A stretch of DNA of 64,000 nt from Synechococcales cyanobacterium C42_A2020_086. Lineage in GTDB: Bacteria; Cyanobacteriota; Cyanobacteriia; Elainellales; Elainellaceae. The translations under genes and the position numbers were made by a program. The notes under the pieces were generated by a model. That model was given only the letters and a program-made list of their open reading frames with translations, did no database searches and was not told where the DNA came from. How positions within the stretch are numbered: position 1 is the stretch's first letter; the number at the start of each line of letters is the position of its first letter. Location: NCBI GenBank assembly GCA_015272325.1, contig JACYLU010000016.1, forward strand, positions 1 through 64,000, read 5' to 3'. Positions 33,752 through 43,154 of this stretch are shown here, in pieces.

Positions 33752-34636
33752 TCAAAGCTCCAGCAGGAAGGAGTTTGGCAGATTGCGACGCAATTGAAGA
33801 AACGACCGCACACTCTGAGCCGAGAGCGGTTGGCGTTGAGTCTGGTGCTGCCAGAGCAGTTCTGGGATTGTGACAATTCCCCTGCGAATTCCGTTCAGCC
33901 GTCCATGCTGGATTAACCAACGAATGCGGCTAAGGCATTGACCTGCACCCAACCACCACAGCGCCGCGGGATATCGCAGATACGTCAAAAGGGCTTGATT
34001 CGCAATGCTCGCAGCGGTAACCTTAGCACTGCTATGGTGCTCGAGGCGAGTGTCGTGAAATACTCGCAGCCAAGGAGTGGACAAAATCTTCCAGCCTAGG
34101 TGGTGCAGTCGCAGGGATAAATCCGCCTCTTCCATGCCATAGGCAACCGGCAGTTGAACATATCCACCAGTTTGCAGGAATATGTCTCGACGATAGGCAC
34201 AGCCACAGCCCACAAAATCTGCGACCCACGCTGCGGTGCACTCGTCAGGGGTAATGGTTTCACCTTGATGGAAAATGGCAGAGCCGATGACGGCTGCATC
34301 GGGAAAGATTTCAAATAACCGCAGTAATCGAGCAAAGTAATCTGAATCAATCGGGTAGGAATCATCGTCAAAGCTGGCGACGATAGGATTTTTGGCTCGA
34401 GCAATTGCTAAGTTCCGCCCCCCGCCCGGCCCCACCTGAGCAGAGTTTTTGATGATGATGACTTCTTTGAATTCACTGCCCTGAAGTGCAGCTTCAGTCA
34501 GAGAATCATTGCCATCGATATGTACAATCACCTCATCGGGTCGCGGCTGGCACTGGTAAATCTGCTGTAGCGCCTTCAACAATGCCTCTGGACGTCGATA
34601 GGTTGGGATGGCAACTGTTAACCTACAAGTCGACAT
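33752..34636 (-). CDS. Family 2 glycosyltransferase
   Basis: Start preferred at ATG 34636 (MSTCRLTVAIPTYRRP), which avoids overlap with the methyltransferase gene; about 294 residues. LTVAIPTYRRPEALLKAL, EVIVHIDGND, GGGRNLAIARAKN and ASFDDDSYPID (metal site) are the GT-A motifs, and VAYGMEEADLSLRLHHLGW is the usual later region. Cytoplasmic enzyme of the repeat-unit pathway. Confidence 0.88.
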   Translation of the reverse strand: MSTCRLTVAIPTYRRPEALLKALQQIYQCQPRPDEVIVHIDGNDSLTEAALQGSEFKEVIIIKNSAQVGPGGGRNLAIARAKNPIVASFDDDSYPIDSDYFARLLRLFEIFPDAAVIGSAIFHQGETITPDECTAAWVADFVGCGCAYRRDIFLQTGGYVQLPVAYGMEEADLSLRLHHLGWKILSTPWLRVFHDTRLEHHSSAKVTAASIANQALLTYLRYPAALWWLGAGQCLSRIRWLIQHGRLNGIRRGIVTIPELLWQHQTQRQPLSAQSVRSFLQLRRNLPNSFLLEL

Positions 34637-34662
34637 TGATGTAGAAGGTTCAGGAGAGCAGC

Positions 34663-35397
34663 TTAGAAGTTTTTGAACTTTGAATTCCACGGCCGTTCTG
34701 CACGTCCTACTTTTTTGTAAACGGTCAGCTGATTTTTCTTCAGAATTGTCGCAATAGAAAATTTTATGCTTTCCAAGCCTGAACGTAAGTGAGATAGATC
34801 AAGCTTTTGATAGGATGAAGAAAAATTTGAGTCAATGAACTCTAGAACTTTACGAATGTGAGGATCGGCACTGTCATCGAAAAGCATCAGGCCATTGGGG
34901 GCAAGGAGACGTCCCGAATAATAGAAGTCAACGAAGACATCTTCAAAAAGATGAGAGCCATCGATATAAATCAAATCGAAATTTCGTTTCTTAGCGAGAA
35001 GCTCTGCCAAAACAACACAGGATGGGTTTTCACGTATATCAACATATTCTAACAAGCCTGCTTTTTGTAGAGCCAATCTTCCAGTATCATCCCAAACTGT
35101 TGATTGATAAGGATCAATCGCCACATGCTGTCTATCGGCTTGATGGTTCAGGTCTCGGTGGCTGGCTGCTAGGGTCAAACAAGAAGCACCAAAGGCTAAA
35201 CCAATTTCAAGTGTCCTCTGAGGCTTAAATTCAAGCATCAGCGATCTCAACGCTAGCAGGTTATTTTTCGTTGATGCTGCCCCTAGTCGTTCAAAAGTTT
35301 TTCCGGTACGGCCAACAGCTTTTTGTGCTTCTAACATGTGTTGAAGCGAGTGACAGAACTCAAATTCTTGGTACGTCTGCATAGCTTTTTCATTCAT
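34663..35397 (-). CDS. Class I SAM-dependent methyltransferase
   Basis: A 244-residue protein. TLEIGLAFGASCLTLA is the glycine motif for SAM, AIDPYQSTVW is motif II, and FDLIYIDGSHLFEDV is the metal/substrate-proximal motif of the Methyltransf_24 group (cephalosporin hydroxylase/sugar O-methyltransferase type). It could add an O-methyl group to a sugar of the polymer. GC content is clearly lower than in the left part of the locus, beginning an AT-rich module that continues to about 38.2 kb. Confidence 0.83.
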   Translation of the reverse strand: MNEKAMQTYQEFEFCHSLQHMLEAQKAVGRTGKTFERLGAASTKNNLLALRSLMLEFKPQRTLEIGLAFGASCLTLAASHRDLNHQADRQHVAIDPYQSTVWDDTGRLALQKAGLLEYVDIRENPSCVVLAELLAKKRNFDLIYIDGSHLFEDVFVDFYYSGRLLAPNGLMLFDDSADPHIRKVLEFIDSNFSSSYQKLDLSHLRSGLESIKFSIATILKKNQLTVYKKVGRAERPWNSKFKNF

Positions 35398-35414
35398 AAG
35401 TTAAGCTTCATAAA

Positions 35415-36347
35415 TCAAGTTCGAGGAGCTGTTTCAGTTCTAAACAAACCAAGGAATAAAGTTAAAGTTGCAATTATTGGAAAAGCGATGAGATAGCGAA
35501 ATCGCTTGAGATAGAGATGCCATCTAAAAGTTTTTAAGTACAGTTCCCAACCAATTTTAACCTTACACTCATACACAGCTTTGAGACTCACAGGTCTAAT
35601 ATGACGGGTTAAAATTTCAAGTCTCTCCTGTTGGCGACTGAATGCACCTGGATACTGACTAGATTTTTCTTGATCAATTAGATGAAACATACCTTGGTAA
35701 GTTTTATCATGGTTAGCTATCGCACTGTTTTGATGCCGACGATAAGCATATACTGGAGGTGTTTGAATATATATAAATCCTTTGGCAGTCCCCAGTTTTG
35801 CCCACAAGTCACAGTCTTCACCATTAATTCGAAGTTCCGTGAACCCCCCAACAGATCTTAGAACATCTGCTCGTATTGCCACAGCTCCTGGTTGAAGCCA
35901 TAAAGAGCGCTTACTAGAGGCAAAGTAATCTGGAAAAGCTTCAATTTTTAGTGGAAGAGGTTGAACAAACTTAGTTTCATCCTCGTTATGGAACTGGATC
36001 GGTGTACCTGCTATAAGCGAAGGAAATCCATTCTCCGTTATGATCTGTTTATAAATGGAGAGGGTCCACGGGAACCATAAGTCATCGCTATCCAGAAAGA
36101 CAATATATCTGCCTTTGGCATTATCAATTCCTAGATTGCGTGCTTTTCCAGGACCTTCATTCTTTTGTTGAATAATCTTAATTTGGCTCCCATAACCTAT
36201 TAGAACATCGAGCGTTCTATCGGTCGAACCATCATCTACAACGATGATTTCAAAGTCATCAAGATTTTGTTCAATTACTGAATTCAGTGCTTTAGAGATC
36301 AGATTTTCTCTATTAAATGTTGGGATAATAACAGAAAAAAATGGCAT
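35415..36347 (-). CDS. Family 2 glycosyltransferase
   Basis: Start chosen at ATG 36347, with AGGA nine bases upstream; a GTG at 36368 is the alternative. The protein is about 310 residues. FFSVIIPTFNRENLISKAL, FEIIVVDDGSTDRT, GPGKARNLGIDNAKG and FLDSDDLWFP give a complete GT-A core. A C-terminal hydrophobic helix (FRYLIAFPIIATLTLFLGLF) suggests a membrane anchor, unlike most others in this locus. AT-rich module. Confidence 0.9.
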   Translation of the reverse strand: MPFFSVIIPTFNRENLISKALNSVIEQNLDDFEIIVVDDGSTDRTLDVLIGYGSQIKIIQQKNEGPGKARNLGIDNAKGRYIVFLDSDDLWFPWTLSIYKQIITENGFPSLIAGTPIQFHNEDETKFVQPLPLKIEAFPDYFASSKRSLWLQPGAVAIRADVLRSVGGFTELRINGEDCDLWAKLGTAKGFIYIQTPPVYAYRRHQNSAIANHDKTYQGMFHLIDQEKSSQYPGAFSRQQERLEILTRHIRPVSLKAVYECKVKIGWELYLKTFRWHLYLKRFRYLIAFPIIATLTLFLGLFRTETAPRT

Positions 36348-36445
36348 TTCTTGCGATCCTGCCAACACTAAAATGAATCTATTTTCTAACTAAAAATAGC
36401 CAGAAACACTTTGCACACAAGAAATAACTTTTAGACTCAGTTCAA

Positions 36446-37330
36446 TCAAGCAAATTTCCCTTGCTCGAAATCTCGCTTGAATTCCTCTATCTTTTCTTCC
36501 AATCTATCTAATCTTGAGTTCAAAACATCTTCCCTACTGAGTTGAGGTGTAGATTGCTGTACCAAACGTCTAATAAATGCAGCCATTAATTCAATTTCTA
36601 TTCCTCTAAATGAAGGTAAGACCTGACTAATTCGGCTGAATCGATACATGCGATTAACTCTATAATCTAGCTCTAGAGACTGACAAAAATCAGTCCACTT
36701 GAAATCAGGAATTGCTGCATTCGATTTTAGAGGTATCCAAGGAACTCTAAGAGCATCTGCAACAATTGCACCATGCATTGCTGCACTGATTACTAAATCT
36801 GATTGGCTGATTCCCTGCATTACCTTCTCAACAGGCCATCTTGGATCAATACAGAAATAATCAAGCTTTCGACAAAGTTGAATAAAAGTTTCAGGGCTAC
36901 TTTCCATTTCCCAGGCATAAGGAATGAGTGACACTTTGTGTATTTTTTTCAATTCTTCAGAGCCTTCCGAACGATAAAATCGATTGACTAAAATAGCGGG
37001 ATCGGCAATTCCCAAGTCGGGTGATAAATCCAACACTTTTGCAGTTAAAGGACCTCTGACACAATAAATCTTCCAGGTATCATCAATTTTCGGGGGTTTA
37101 CTAAAACCATGTCCTGTTCCAAAGATGATGGTCTGCTTAAATTTTGGTAGGTTTTCATTTAGTAAGGTTCCAAATCCTACAAATACAGCGTCAGAATTGT
37201 TTTCTGGATTATCAAAAACCCCTGGTAACACACGATTCCATAGCCATTGATTCAACTCATCGCCAAAGTTTCCAAATGGTACATAGCTTCGATTTTTATT
37301 GGAGTAATAAAGTCTCATATCACTTTTCAT
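36446..37330 (-). CDS. Polysaccharide pyruvyl transferase family protein (ExoV-like)
   Basis: About 294 residues from ATG 37330; a TTG at 37360 would overlap the upstream gene. Landmarks are RLYYSNKNRSYVPFGNFGDELNQWL, GTGHGF, CVRGPLTAKVLDL, GIADPAIL and SAAMHGAIVADALRVPWIP, which define the ExoV/CsaB-like pyruvyl transferase family. Such enzymes add a ketal-linked pyruvate from phosphoenolpyruvate to a sugar, giving the polymer negative charge. A C-terminal coiled coil (SRLDRLEEKIEEFKRDFE) is present. Confidence 0.85.
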   Translation of the reverse strand: MKSDMRLYYSNKNRSYVPFGNFGDELNQWLWNRVLPGVFDNPENNSDAVFVGFGTLLNENLPKFKQTIIFGTGHGFSKPPKIDDTWKIYCVRGPLTAKVLDLSPDLGIADPAILVNRFYRSEGSEELKKIHKVSLIPYAWEMESSPETFIQLCRKLDYFCIDPRWPVEKVMQGISQSDLVISAAMHGAIVADALRVPWIPLKSNAAIPDFKWTDFCQSLELDYRVNRMYRFSRISQVLPSFRGIEIELMAAFIRRLVQQSTPQLSREDVLNSRLDRLEEKIEEFKRDFEQGKFA

Positions 37331-37350
37331 TATTGATTGTGATTTCTCAG

Positions 37351-38175
37351 TTAAACCCAAATACCTAGCCCATGCATTAGCTTTTTAAGCATCCTTCTGA
37401 AGGGGGTTTCAAGATGGTTGGGCAACTTACTCACATCAATGCTATAGTCTCCATTTTGAGTATCATAGTTAAGTCGATCAGCACTAACAATTTTTTGTTG
37501 CCAATCCTCCTCAATGGCATGTTCCCACCCAGGAAACCCTCTTTCCCGATTGCTACGACGAGTGTCAAGTCGTTTTTGAATCTGCTGAGGTGTGCGATAT
37601 TTGTAGTGCTTATATAAAATGCGTTCCGGATTAACCACTCCCATATGTTCAGGCCAGGAACCCTGTCTCCAAACCAAGCCATTACGATGTCTAAAAAATC
37701 TAGGCTCAGAATTCTCTGCTTTATAGAATCGCAGTTGCGGAAGAAGCTCTGGTATAGGTTGAGTGAAATCTAGAGCTTCAATATCTTTGTCGGTGAGATA
37801 GTACTCTATAGAAACTCCCCAGACCACATGATTTGACGGCTTGACTCTAGCTAGAAAATCTCTTGGTGACTCTGGATAAAACTCATCGGCATCTAGATGA
37901 CACCACCAATCTCCCGGTTTCGCTTGGTGCTTGAACGCATTGAACACTTCACCTCTAAGAGATTCCTGAAAAACTTTGCCATCTTGTTTCCAGGGAATAA
38001 TTTGTTCATTTTGCATCTCTAGCACTTTTTCCCAAGTTCCGTCTGTACTGTCGCCATCATAGATGTAAATATAGTCAGACCACTTAGATGCTTCTCTGAG
38101 GCAATACTCAATAATGTCTACCTCATTTTTAACGACACAAATGGAATGAATCTTGAAATTCATCAGAGTGTTCAT
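37351..38175 (-). CDS. Family 2 glycosyltransferase-like protein
   Basis: About 274 residues from ATG 38175; the upstream stop is TGATG, so the two genes share one base. HSICVVKNEVDIIEYCLREA is the nucleotide-binding start of the Glyco_tranf_2_4 type, IYDGDSTDGTWEKV follows, and WWCHLDADEFYPESP is the metal site. A late RRSNRERGFPGWEHA segment is unusual. It differs from ordinary GT2 in reading KNE in place of NR near the start, a pattern common in waaE-type enzymes. Confidence 0.82.
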   Translation of the reverse strand: MNTLMNFKIHSICVVKNEVDIIEYCLREASKWSDYIYIYDGDSTDGTWEKVLEMQNEQIIPWKQDGKVFQESLRGEVFNAFKHQAKPGDWWCHLDADEFYPESPRDFLARVKPSNHVVWGVSIEYYLTDKDIEALDFTQPIPELLPQLRFYKAENSEPRFFRHRNGLVWRQGSWPEHMGVVNPERILYKHYKYRTPQQIQKRLDTRRSNRERGFPGWEHAIEEDWQQKIVSADRLNYDTQNGDYSIDVSKLPNHLETPFRRMLKKLMHGLGIWV

Positions 38176-39194
38176 CAATGTGACTCACGAAGATAAGGGG
38201 CATTACTGACCGCTTTGATGAAAGCTCTGCTCGTCTGTAGAGCTACTCGCTTTAGCTCTGCTAAACGCTCAGCGCTTTTAAATCCAAACAATCGATAGAT
38301 GAGACGGTAATATTGGGGTGCTGCTTGCCCTAATGGGGCAAAATGTGCATCTGTTGCTTTAATTTTGGTTACAACCTCGGATGCCCATTGGGGGTCGAAG
38401 TTCCATATCAGTCTTGCACACTCAAATCGAGCTTGATTAATCGCTCTCAATCGATCACTCGTCATTTGATTGCTGTGCCACAGAAACTGCTCGATTGTGG
38501 ATTCAATATCCAATCGATGTCGAAATACCTCGGGTTTATTACGCTTGCAAACGGTTGTTTCACTCCACTGGCGATAAATTGAACCCGCTTCAGCAAAATA
38601 GAGGAATCGCTTTTTTGCCATCAGTAGACGAGAATACAGCTCATGCTCTTGACAACAAGGTTGATCGGGCTTCCACCCGCCCACATCAATGATGGCTTGC
38701 TTGCGCCAAAGAGGGCTGCCAGTCTGAGGTAGATACCACCGAGCCAATAAAATCCACGGATCATGCGGTTCAGGAATCGGTAAAACCTCCTGGCGAGGAG
38801 TGCTATCATTCCAGAATTCAAAGATGCTAGGACTGTAGAGAACATCGGTTTGAGGATGATGAGATAAGTATCGAACTTGCCGTTCGATTTTGGTGGGTTG
38901 CAAATAGTCATCTGCATCCAGGTATTGCAGCCATTCACCTGTGCTCAGTTCAAGTAACCGATTTCGAGCAACATTCCCTCCCTGATTTGGTTGGGTTTCC
39001 CAATAAATGCAATCACCAAAGCGTTTGATACTCTCTAAACTGCTATCACTCGATCCATCATCCACTACAATCACTTCTTTATTGGGATAAGTTTGATCGA
39101 GAGCGCTTTGAATGGCTTGGGCAATCCAACGTTCTGCGTTGTAGCAGGGTATCAAAATGCTGACTTTCGGCAGCATCAGCAGAGTAGAAGACAT
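38175..39194 (-). CDS. Family 2 glycosyltransferase
   Basis: A 339-residue GT2 enzyme: VSILIPCYNAERWIAQAIQSAL, EVIVVDDGSSDSS, GGNVARNRLLELSTGEW and YLDADDYLQP. CCQEHELYSRLLMAKKRF follows in the acceptor region. It shares the NAERWIAQAIQSAL / NAENFVAEAIQSAL type opening with the gene at 44369, so these are probably paralogues. Stop codon overlaps the next start by one base. Confidence 0.9.
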   Translation of the reverse strand: MSSTLLMLPKVSILIPCYNAERWIAQAIQSALDQTYPNKEVIVVDDGSSDSSLESIKRFGDCIYWETQPNQGGNVARNRLLELSTGEWLQYLDADDYLQPTKIERQVRYLSHHPQTDVLYSPSIFEFWNDSTPRQEVLPIPEPHDPWILLARWYLPQTGSPLWRKQAIIDVGGWKPDQPCCQEHELYSRLLMAKKRFLYFAEAGSIYRQWSETTVCKRNKPEVFRHRLDIESTIEQFLWHSNQMTSDRLRAINQARFECARLIWNFDPQWASEVVTKIKATDAHFAPLGQAAPQYYRLIYRLFGFKSAERLAELKRVALQTSRAFIKAVSNAPYLRESH

Positions 39195-39228
39195 GCGGAA
39201 TAAATTTGCAAGGGCTTGAGGTGTGTAA

Positions 39229-40335
39229 TCAATCTACGGAGTGAAGTGCCAATCGATAGAGCTGTTGGGTTTTTTGCCCGATTGCATCCCAACTTAGCCG
39301 ATCGCATGCGGCTTTAACTCGCTGGCTCAACTCTTCTAGATCAATCTGTTTACTGGCTTTAAGAGAGTTCAGCAGACCATTTTCGTCCTTCGGGTCATAC
39401 AGCAGATCATTCGCTGTGGCTAGGGTTTCAGCAATTCCACCCAGTTTGGGAGCAATGACTGGCTTGCTGTACGACATGGCAAGCAGCAGGCTGCTCGACG
39501 TCAGAATTTGAGTAAAGGGCAGCACTACAACCGTAGCAGCGCTGAAAAACAGATGCAGCTGATCATCTTCAATAAACTCAAGATGAAGCATCACTCCTTT
39601 AACATCGGCTGCTAACTGGATCAGCTGTTGCCTGTAAGCCTCATCGAAGGGTTTACCTGCAATCAATAGCGTATCACCGGCAAAAGCTGTGTGATGGTCT
39701 GCCCAGACTTGCAGCAGCGCTTCAACCCCCTTGTAAGGGCGAAGGAAGCCTTGATGCAAGAAAATCCGTCCTGACAAGGGAAGCTGTAGCTGCTTACGCG
39801 CGGTTAGGCTGTCTATTGGAGAGGCATAGACATGACGATACGTGCCAATCGGAATCACAGCAGCTTTAGCTTCACTCAACTGGTAAAGCTGACAAATGTC
39901 CTTCAATGAAGAGTAGTTATGCACAATGACTCGATCGACAAGTCTACAAAGAATTCGTCTGAGACCTATCTCTAGTCTTGGAAACCGAGAATCATGAGAA
40001 ATATAATTGTGAACCGTCCAAACTACACGAATGCCACTCAATCGAATCAACCAAATATCAATTAGAAACTTGATACTGTAGAAGAATTTGATTGGCCATC
40101 GATCGCCTTTGATATACGGACCTAGCCAGTGCAGATGCAACACATCGATCGAGTGCTGACCATCTTTCATGGCTCTAAAGATGGGGAACACGCGCCGATA
40201 GCCATTGGGAAAGGCAACCGCAACATTTTCCTGTTCCAGTGCTTGTGTCAACAGAGATTGATAGGGGTTATCGGCGCGATAGTCTGGCATCATCAGGACA
40301 TGCAGCGCTTGCTCTCGGTGAGTTGTCTTGTTCAT
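39229..40335 (-). CDS. Family 4 glycosyltransferase, GumK/beta-mannosyl-like
   Basis: A 368-residue GT-B protein. VLHLHWLGPYIKGDRWPIKFF and RVVWTVHNYISHDSRFP are typical of GT4 enzymes that recognise an acceptor through an HN(x) loop. GRIFLHQGFLRPYKGVEALL is the start of the donor domain, and VVLPFTQILTSSSLLLAMSYSKPVIAP is its nucleotide-binding loop. The start overlaps the preceding gene's stop at 40332 by four bases, so the two are translationally coupled. Confidence 0.85.
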   Translation of the reverse strand: MNKTTHREQALHVLMMPDYRADNPYQSLLTQALEQENVAVAFPNGYRRVFPIFRAMKDGQHSIDVLHLHWLGPYIKGDRWPIKFFYSIKFLIDIWLIRLSGIRVVWTVHNYISHDSRFPRLEIGLRRILCRLVDRVIVHNYSSLKDICQLYQLSEAKAAVIPIGTYRHVYASPIDSLTARKQLQLPLSGRIFLHQGFLRPYKGVEALLQVWADHHTAFAGDTLLIAGKPFDEAYRQQLIQLAADVKGVMLHLEFIEDDQLHLFFSAATVVVLPFTQILTSSSLLLAMSYSKPVIAPKLGGIAETLATANDLLYDPKDENGLLNSLKASKQIDLEELSQRVKAACDRLSWDAIGQKTQQLYRLALHSVD

Positions 40336-41234
40336 AATTGCAATGCCTTCAAAAATCCTTGCCGAACTAGCTGCCGCATCCCTTCTGCATACATGAGATG
40401 GCGAATGGCTCCTACATAGTGACGGCTGGGTAAACCCTTCTTGTTTTCCTCGAGTCGAACAGTGTATTCATCCGGCAATAACTCAACACCATATCGAGAA
40501 CTGCACAGCGCATAGAGGGTTTGCTCAATCCGCCAGAAGTGACCAATAATGTCAGGTAGTGCCAAAAACTCTTCAATCCAGTCCAGCCGCATCGACTGCT
40601 TGTGAATCAATCCCAGACCTGAGTTGAAGCGCTCAATCACCAGAAAACCGAACTGGGCCTGAACCGTTTGGGGATCAACCGTGTAGGCGCTGGATACATC
40701 GCCGTTAACTGTATTGAGGCAGTAGTTAGAATCTTCGATGCGTCGCAGCAGCTCGGTGGGTTCTGCAAAGAAGAGAATGTCGCTGTCGAGCAGCAGCATG
40801 CGATCGCTCTCTAGATAGCTAGCGAAATCAAACACTTTAGGAGCGAGATGATTAGTCTTGCGAAACTCCAGACAGCGGGGATAGGCTTGCAGTTCTGACA
40901 AGACTTTGGCATCGGCACTGGGGCGATCGATGATGCGAGCCTGGGGAAAGTGGTGCTGGAACACAGCGTGCTCGTTCTCGGTGAGGGTGCCATCGTCATG
41001 AATACAGAGGGCATACTGACGCTTGGAGTAGTGGTAGAACGTTTTCAGCGTCCAGATTAGATTAAGCCAGTCTTTGGCACAGGTGAGAACGTGAACTTCG
41101 CAGGTGCGATCGCTCGTTTGAGTGATGGGTTTTGTAGCTAAAATGCGCGGGCGAACCGTATCGCGAAAATGAGCCGTTTGAAACCCATGCTGATACTTTT
41201 GCCGAACCCGCAAAACAAGGGAACCAAGAGACAT
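40332..41234 (-). CDS. GT8-like nucleotide-diphospho-sugar transferase
   Basis: A 300-residue protein. CEVHVLTCAKDWLNLIWTLKTFY resembles the start of GT8/GT-A family enzymes, and RMLLLDSDILFFAEP carries the DxD motif with its characteristic context. FGFLVIERFNSGLGLIHK follows in the usual GT8 position. It is not a standard GT2 or GT4 protein. It is coupled to the GT4 gene at 39229 by a four-base overlap. Confidence 0.75.
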   Translation of the reverse strand: MSLGSLVLRVRQKYQHGFQTAHFRDTVRPRILATKPITQTSDRTCEVHVLTCAKDWLNLIWTLKTFYHYSKRQYALCIHDDGTLTENEHAVFQHHFPQARIIDRPSADAKVLSELQAYPRCLEFRKTNHLAPKVFDFASYLESDRMLLLDSDILFFAEPTELLRRIEDSNYCLNTVNGDVSSAYTVDPQTVQAQFGFLVIERFNSGLGLIHKQSMRLDWIEEFLALPDIIGHFWRIEQTLYALCSSRYGVELLPDEYTVRLEENKKGLPSRHYVGAIRHLMYAEGMRQLVRQGFLKALQL

Positions 41235-41252
41235 TATTGTTTTTTCCTCACG

Positions 41253-41945
41253 TCAGGAACGTTGGGCTGCAAGCTGGGTCACAAACTTTTGGTGGCGATC
41301 GCTGGCTACGCCCTGTTGCACAATCCGCAGAACCTCCGCCAAATTCCCAGCCAGCAGCGCTTCAACAGCCAAGTCTAACCCCGGAAAAATGCGACTCTGA
41401 ATGACACCTACCGCATCTGGAGATAACAAAACATAGCGCTCTGATTGCAAACTAAACCAATCAATTGCACAATCGCTGACCCGCCAGACAATATACTCCT
41501 GGACTTGATTTCGACGGTAGGCATTGAGCTTGTCATGCAGGTCGTAGGAAGCGCTGCTCGACGCAATCTCGACAATGAGTTCCGGGGCACCTTCGACATA
41601 ATCATCATCGCTAATGCGCGACTGTCCTCCACAGCTTTCCTCAATGCGGAGCAGGGCATCGGGCTGAGGTTCGTTGTCGGCATCTAGGCGAATAGTGGTG
41701 TTGTCGGCAAAATCGACCCCTGGCGTTGCAGCCGCGTAGGTTCCTAGCCAAGTCATGATGACTCCGTGCGGTTTGCCGTGTTGTCGATATCGGAGGGCAG
41801 CAGGCACGTAGACGACTCCTTCAATCAGCTCCGCTTTGTGAAGACCCGGCATGGCGGCATAGCGGCGCTCAAACTCGCTGCGGGTGAGGCGATCGCCATT
41901 CTCTAGGGGCGGGATGACACTGGACGGCTGACGGGTGGAAGTCAT
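41253..41945 (-). CDS. Uma2-family protein (restriction-endonuclease-like fold)
   Basis: Start taken at ATG 41945, with AAGGA about five bases upstream; 230 residues. Landmarks: RLTRSEFERRYAAMPGLHKAELIEGVVYV, EPQPDALLRI, and GAPELIVEIASSSASYDLHDK with the E-x-(A/K) site; the catalytic Lys position reads Ala (VEIASSS), as is common in Uma2 proteins. LDADNEPQPD supplies acidic residues. It is another non-polysaccharide gene within the locus. Confidence 0.88.
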   Translation of the reverse strand: MTSTRQPSSVIPPLENGDRLTRSEFERRYAAMPGLHKAELIEGVVYVPAALRYRQHGKPHGVIMTWLGTYAAATPGVDFADNTTIRLDADNEPQPDALLRIEESCGGQSRISDDDYVEGAPELIVEIASSSASYDLHDKLNAYRRNQVQEYIVWRVSDCAIDWFSLQSERYVLLSPDAVGVIQSRIFPGLDLAVEALLAGNLAEVLRIVQQGVASDRHQKFVTQLAAQRS

Positions 41946-42138
41946 AATTCCTTCACCAAGATCCTTCACTGACTGAGACAATGGTGCAGAACCCTGTACA
42001 AAGACTCGTCGGCTAATTAAGGTATTGTACCTGGATCAATGCCCATGTGGTTATGAAATGAACAGACGCAACTGTGTGAAGTTTCAAATGGTGAGAAGGG
42101 CGAACGTGAATTTTGACTGAAGACTATTCCTGCAAGGC

Positions 42139-43149
42139 CTAGACATTGTAGTAATTGCGATACCAGGTGACGAATCGTTCTACGCCAACTTCAATGGGAG
42201 TGCTAGGCATAAATCCAACATCTCTGACTAAATCGGAGACATCCGCATAGGTTTCGATCAAGTCACCGGGTTGCAGGGGCAGCAAATTTCTAATTGCAGT
42301 CTTGCCAAGGCAGGTCTCTAGAACCGATATCAGATGCATTAACTCAACGGGTTGGTTATTGCCGATGTTGTAGATACGGTAGGGGGCTTGGCTGGTTCCT
42401 GGGTCAGGGTTTGCGCTTGACCAGGCAGTATTAGGTTGAGGAATGCTTTGCATCAAACGAAGGATGCCTTCCACAATATCGTCGATGTAGGTAAAATCTC
42501 GCCGCATCTTGCCGTGGTTAAAAATCTTGATGGGCTGACCAGATAAGATTGCCTGAGTGAAGCTGAACAGAGCCATATCGGGTCGCCCCCACGGACCATA
42601 AACAGTGAAGAAGCGGAGTCCCGTCACTGGCAATCCATACAGATGACTGTAGGTATGTGCCATTAGCTCATTCGCTTTCTTCGTTGCTGCATAGAGGCTA
42701 ATGGGATGATCGACACTGTCGTGAACCGAAAAAGGCAACCGAGTATTTGCACCGTAAACCGAGCTAGAAGAGGCAAAAACCAAATGGTTCACAGCGGAGT
42801 GCCGACAGCCCTCCAAAATGTTGGTGAAGCCCACTAAGTTGCTGTCGATATAGGCATGAGGATTGACCAAGGAGTAACGAACACCCGGTTGAGCCGCCAA
42901 GTTAACGACTATATCGAAGCGTTGCTCGTTAAACAATTGTGCTATTGTGGGGCGATCGGCTAAATCGAGCAGGTGAAATTGGAAGTTTGGCTTTGGTTGT
43001 ATCTGAGCAAGGCGAGCCTGTTTGAGCGAAACATCGTAATAGTTGTTCAGGTTATCTAGCCCAACGACTGAATATCCTTGCGCCAATAGTTTTTGACACA
43101 GATGAAACCCGATAAAGCCAGCTGCACCAGTCACCAGAATTTTGGACAT
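42139..43149 (-). CDS. UDP-glucuronate 4-epimerase
   Basis: A 336-residue extended short-chain dehydrogenase. [14 protein letters not shown] is the NAD-binding glycine motif, [16 protein letters not shown] and [15 protein letters not shown] are typical of this subgroup, YAATKKANE is the catalytic YxxxK, and [19 protein letters not shown] is nearly diagnostic for UDP-glucuronate 4-epimerases. It converts UDP-glucuronate to UDP-galacturonate, implying galacturonic acid in the polymer. No UDP-glucose dehydrogenase is in the window, so UDP-glucuronate must come from elsewhere. Confidence 0.88.
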   Translation of the reverse strand: MSKILVTGAAGFIGFHLCQKLLAQGYSVVGLDNLNNYYDVSLKQARLAQIQPKPNFQFHLLDLADRPTIAQLFNEQRFDIVVNLAAQPGVRYSLVNPHAYIDSNLVGFTNILEGCRHSAVNHLVFASSSSVYGANTRLPFSVHDSVDHPISLYAATKKANELMAHTYSHLYGLPVTGLRFFTVYGPWGRPDMALFSFTQAILSGQPIKIFNHGKMRRDFTYIDDIVEGILRLMQSIPQPNTAWSSANPDPGTSQAPYRIYNIGNNQPVELMHLISVLETCLGKTAIRNLLPLQPGDLIETYADVSDLVRDVGFMPSTPIEVGVERFVTWYRNYYNV

Positions 43150-43154
43150 TGCGT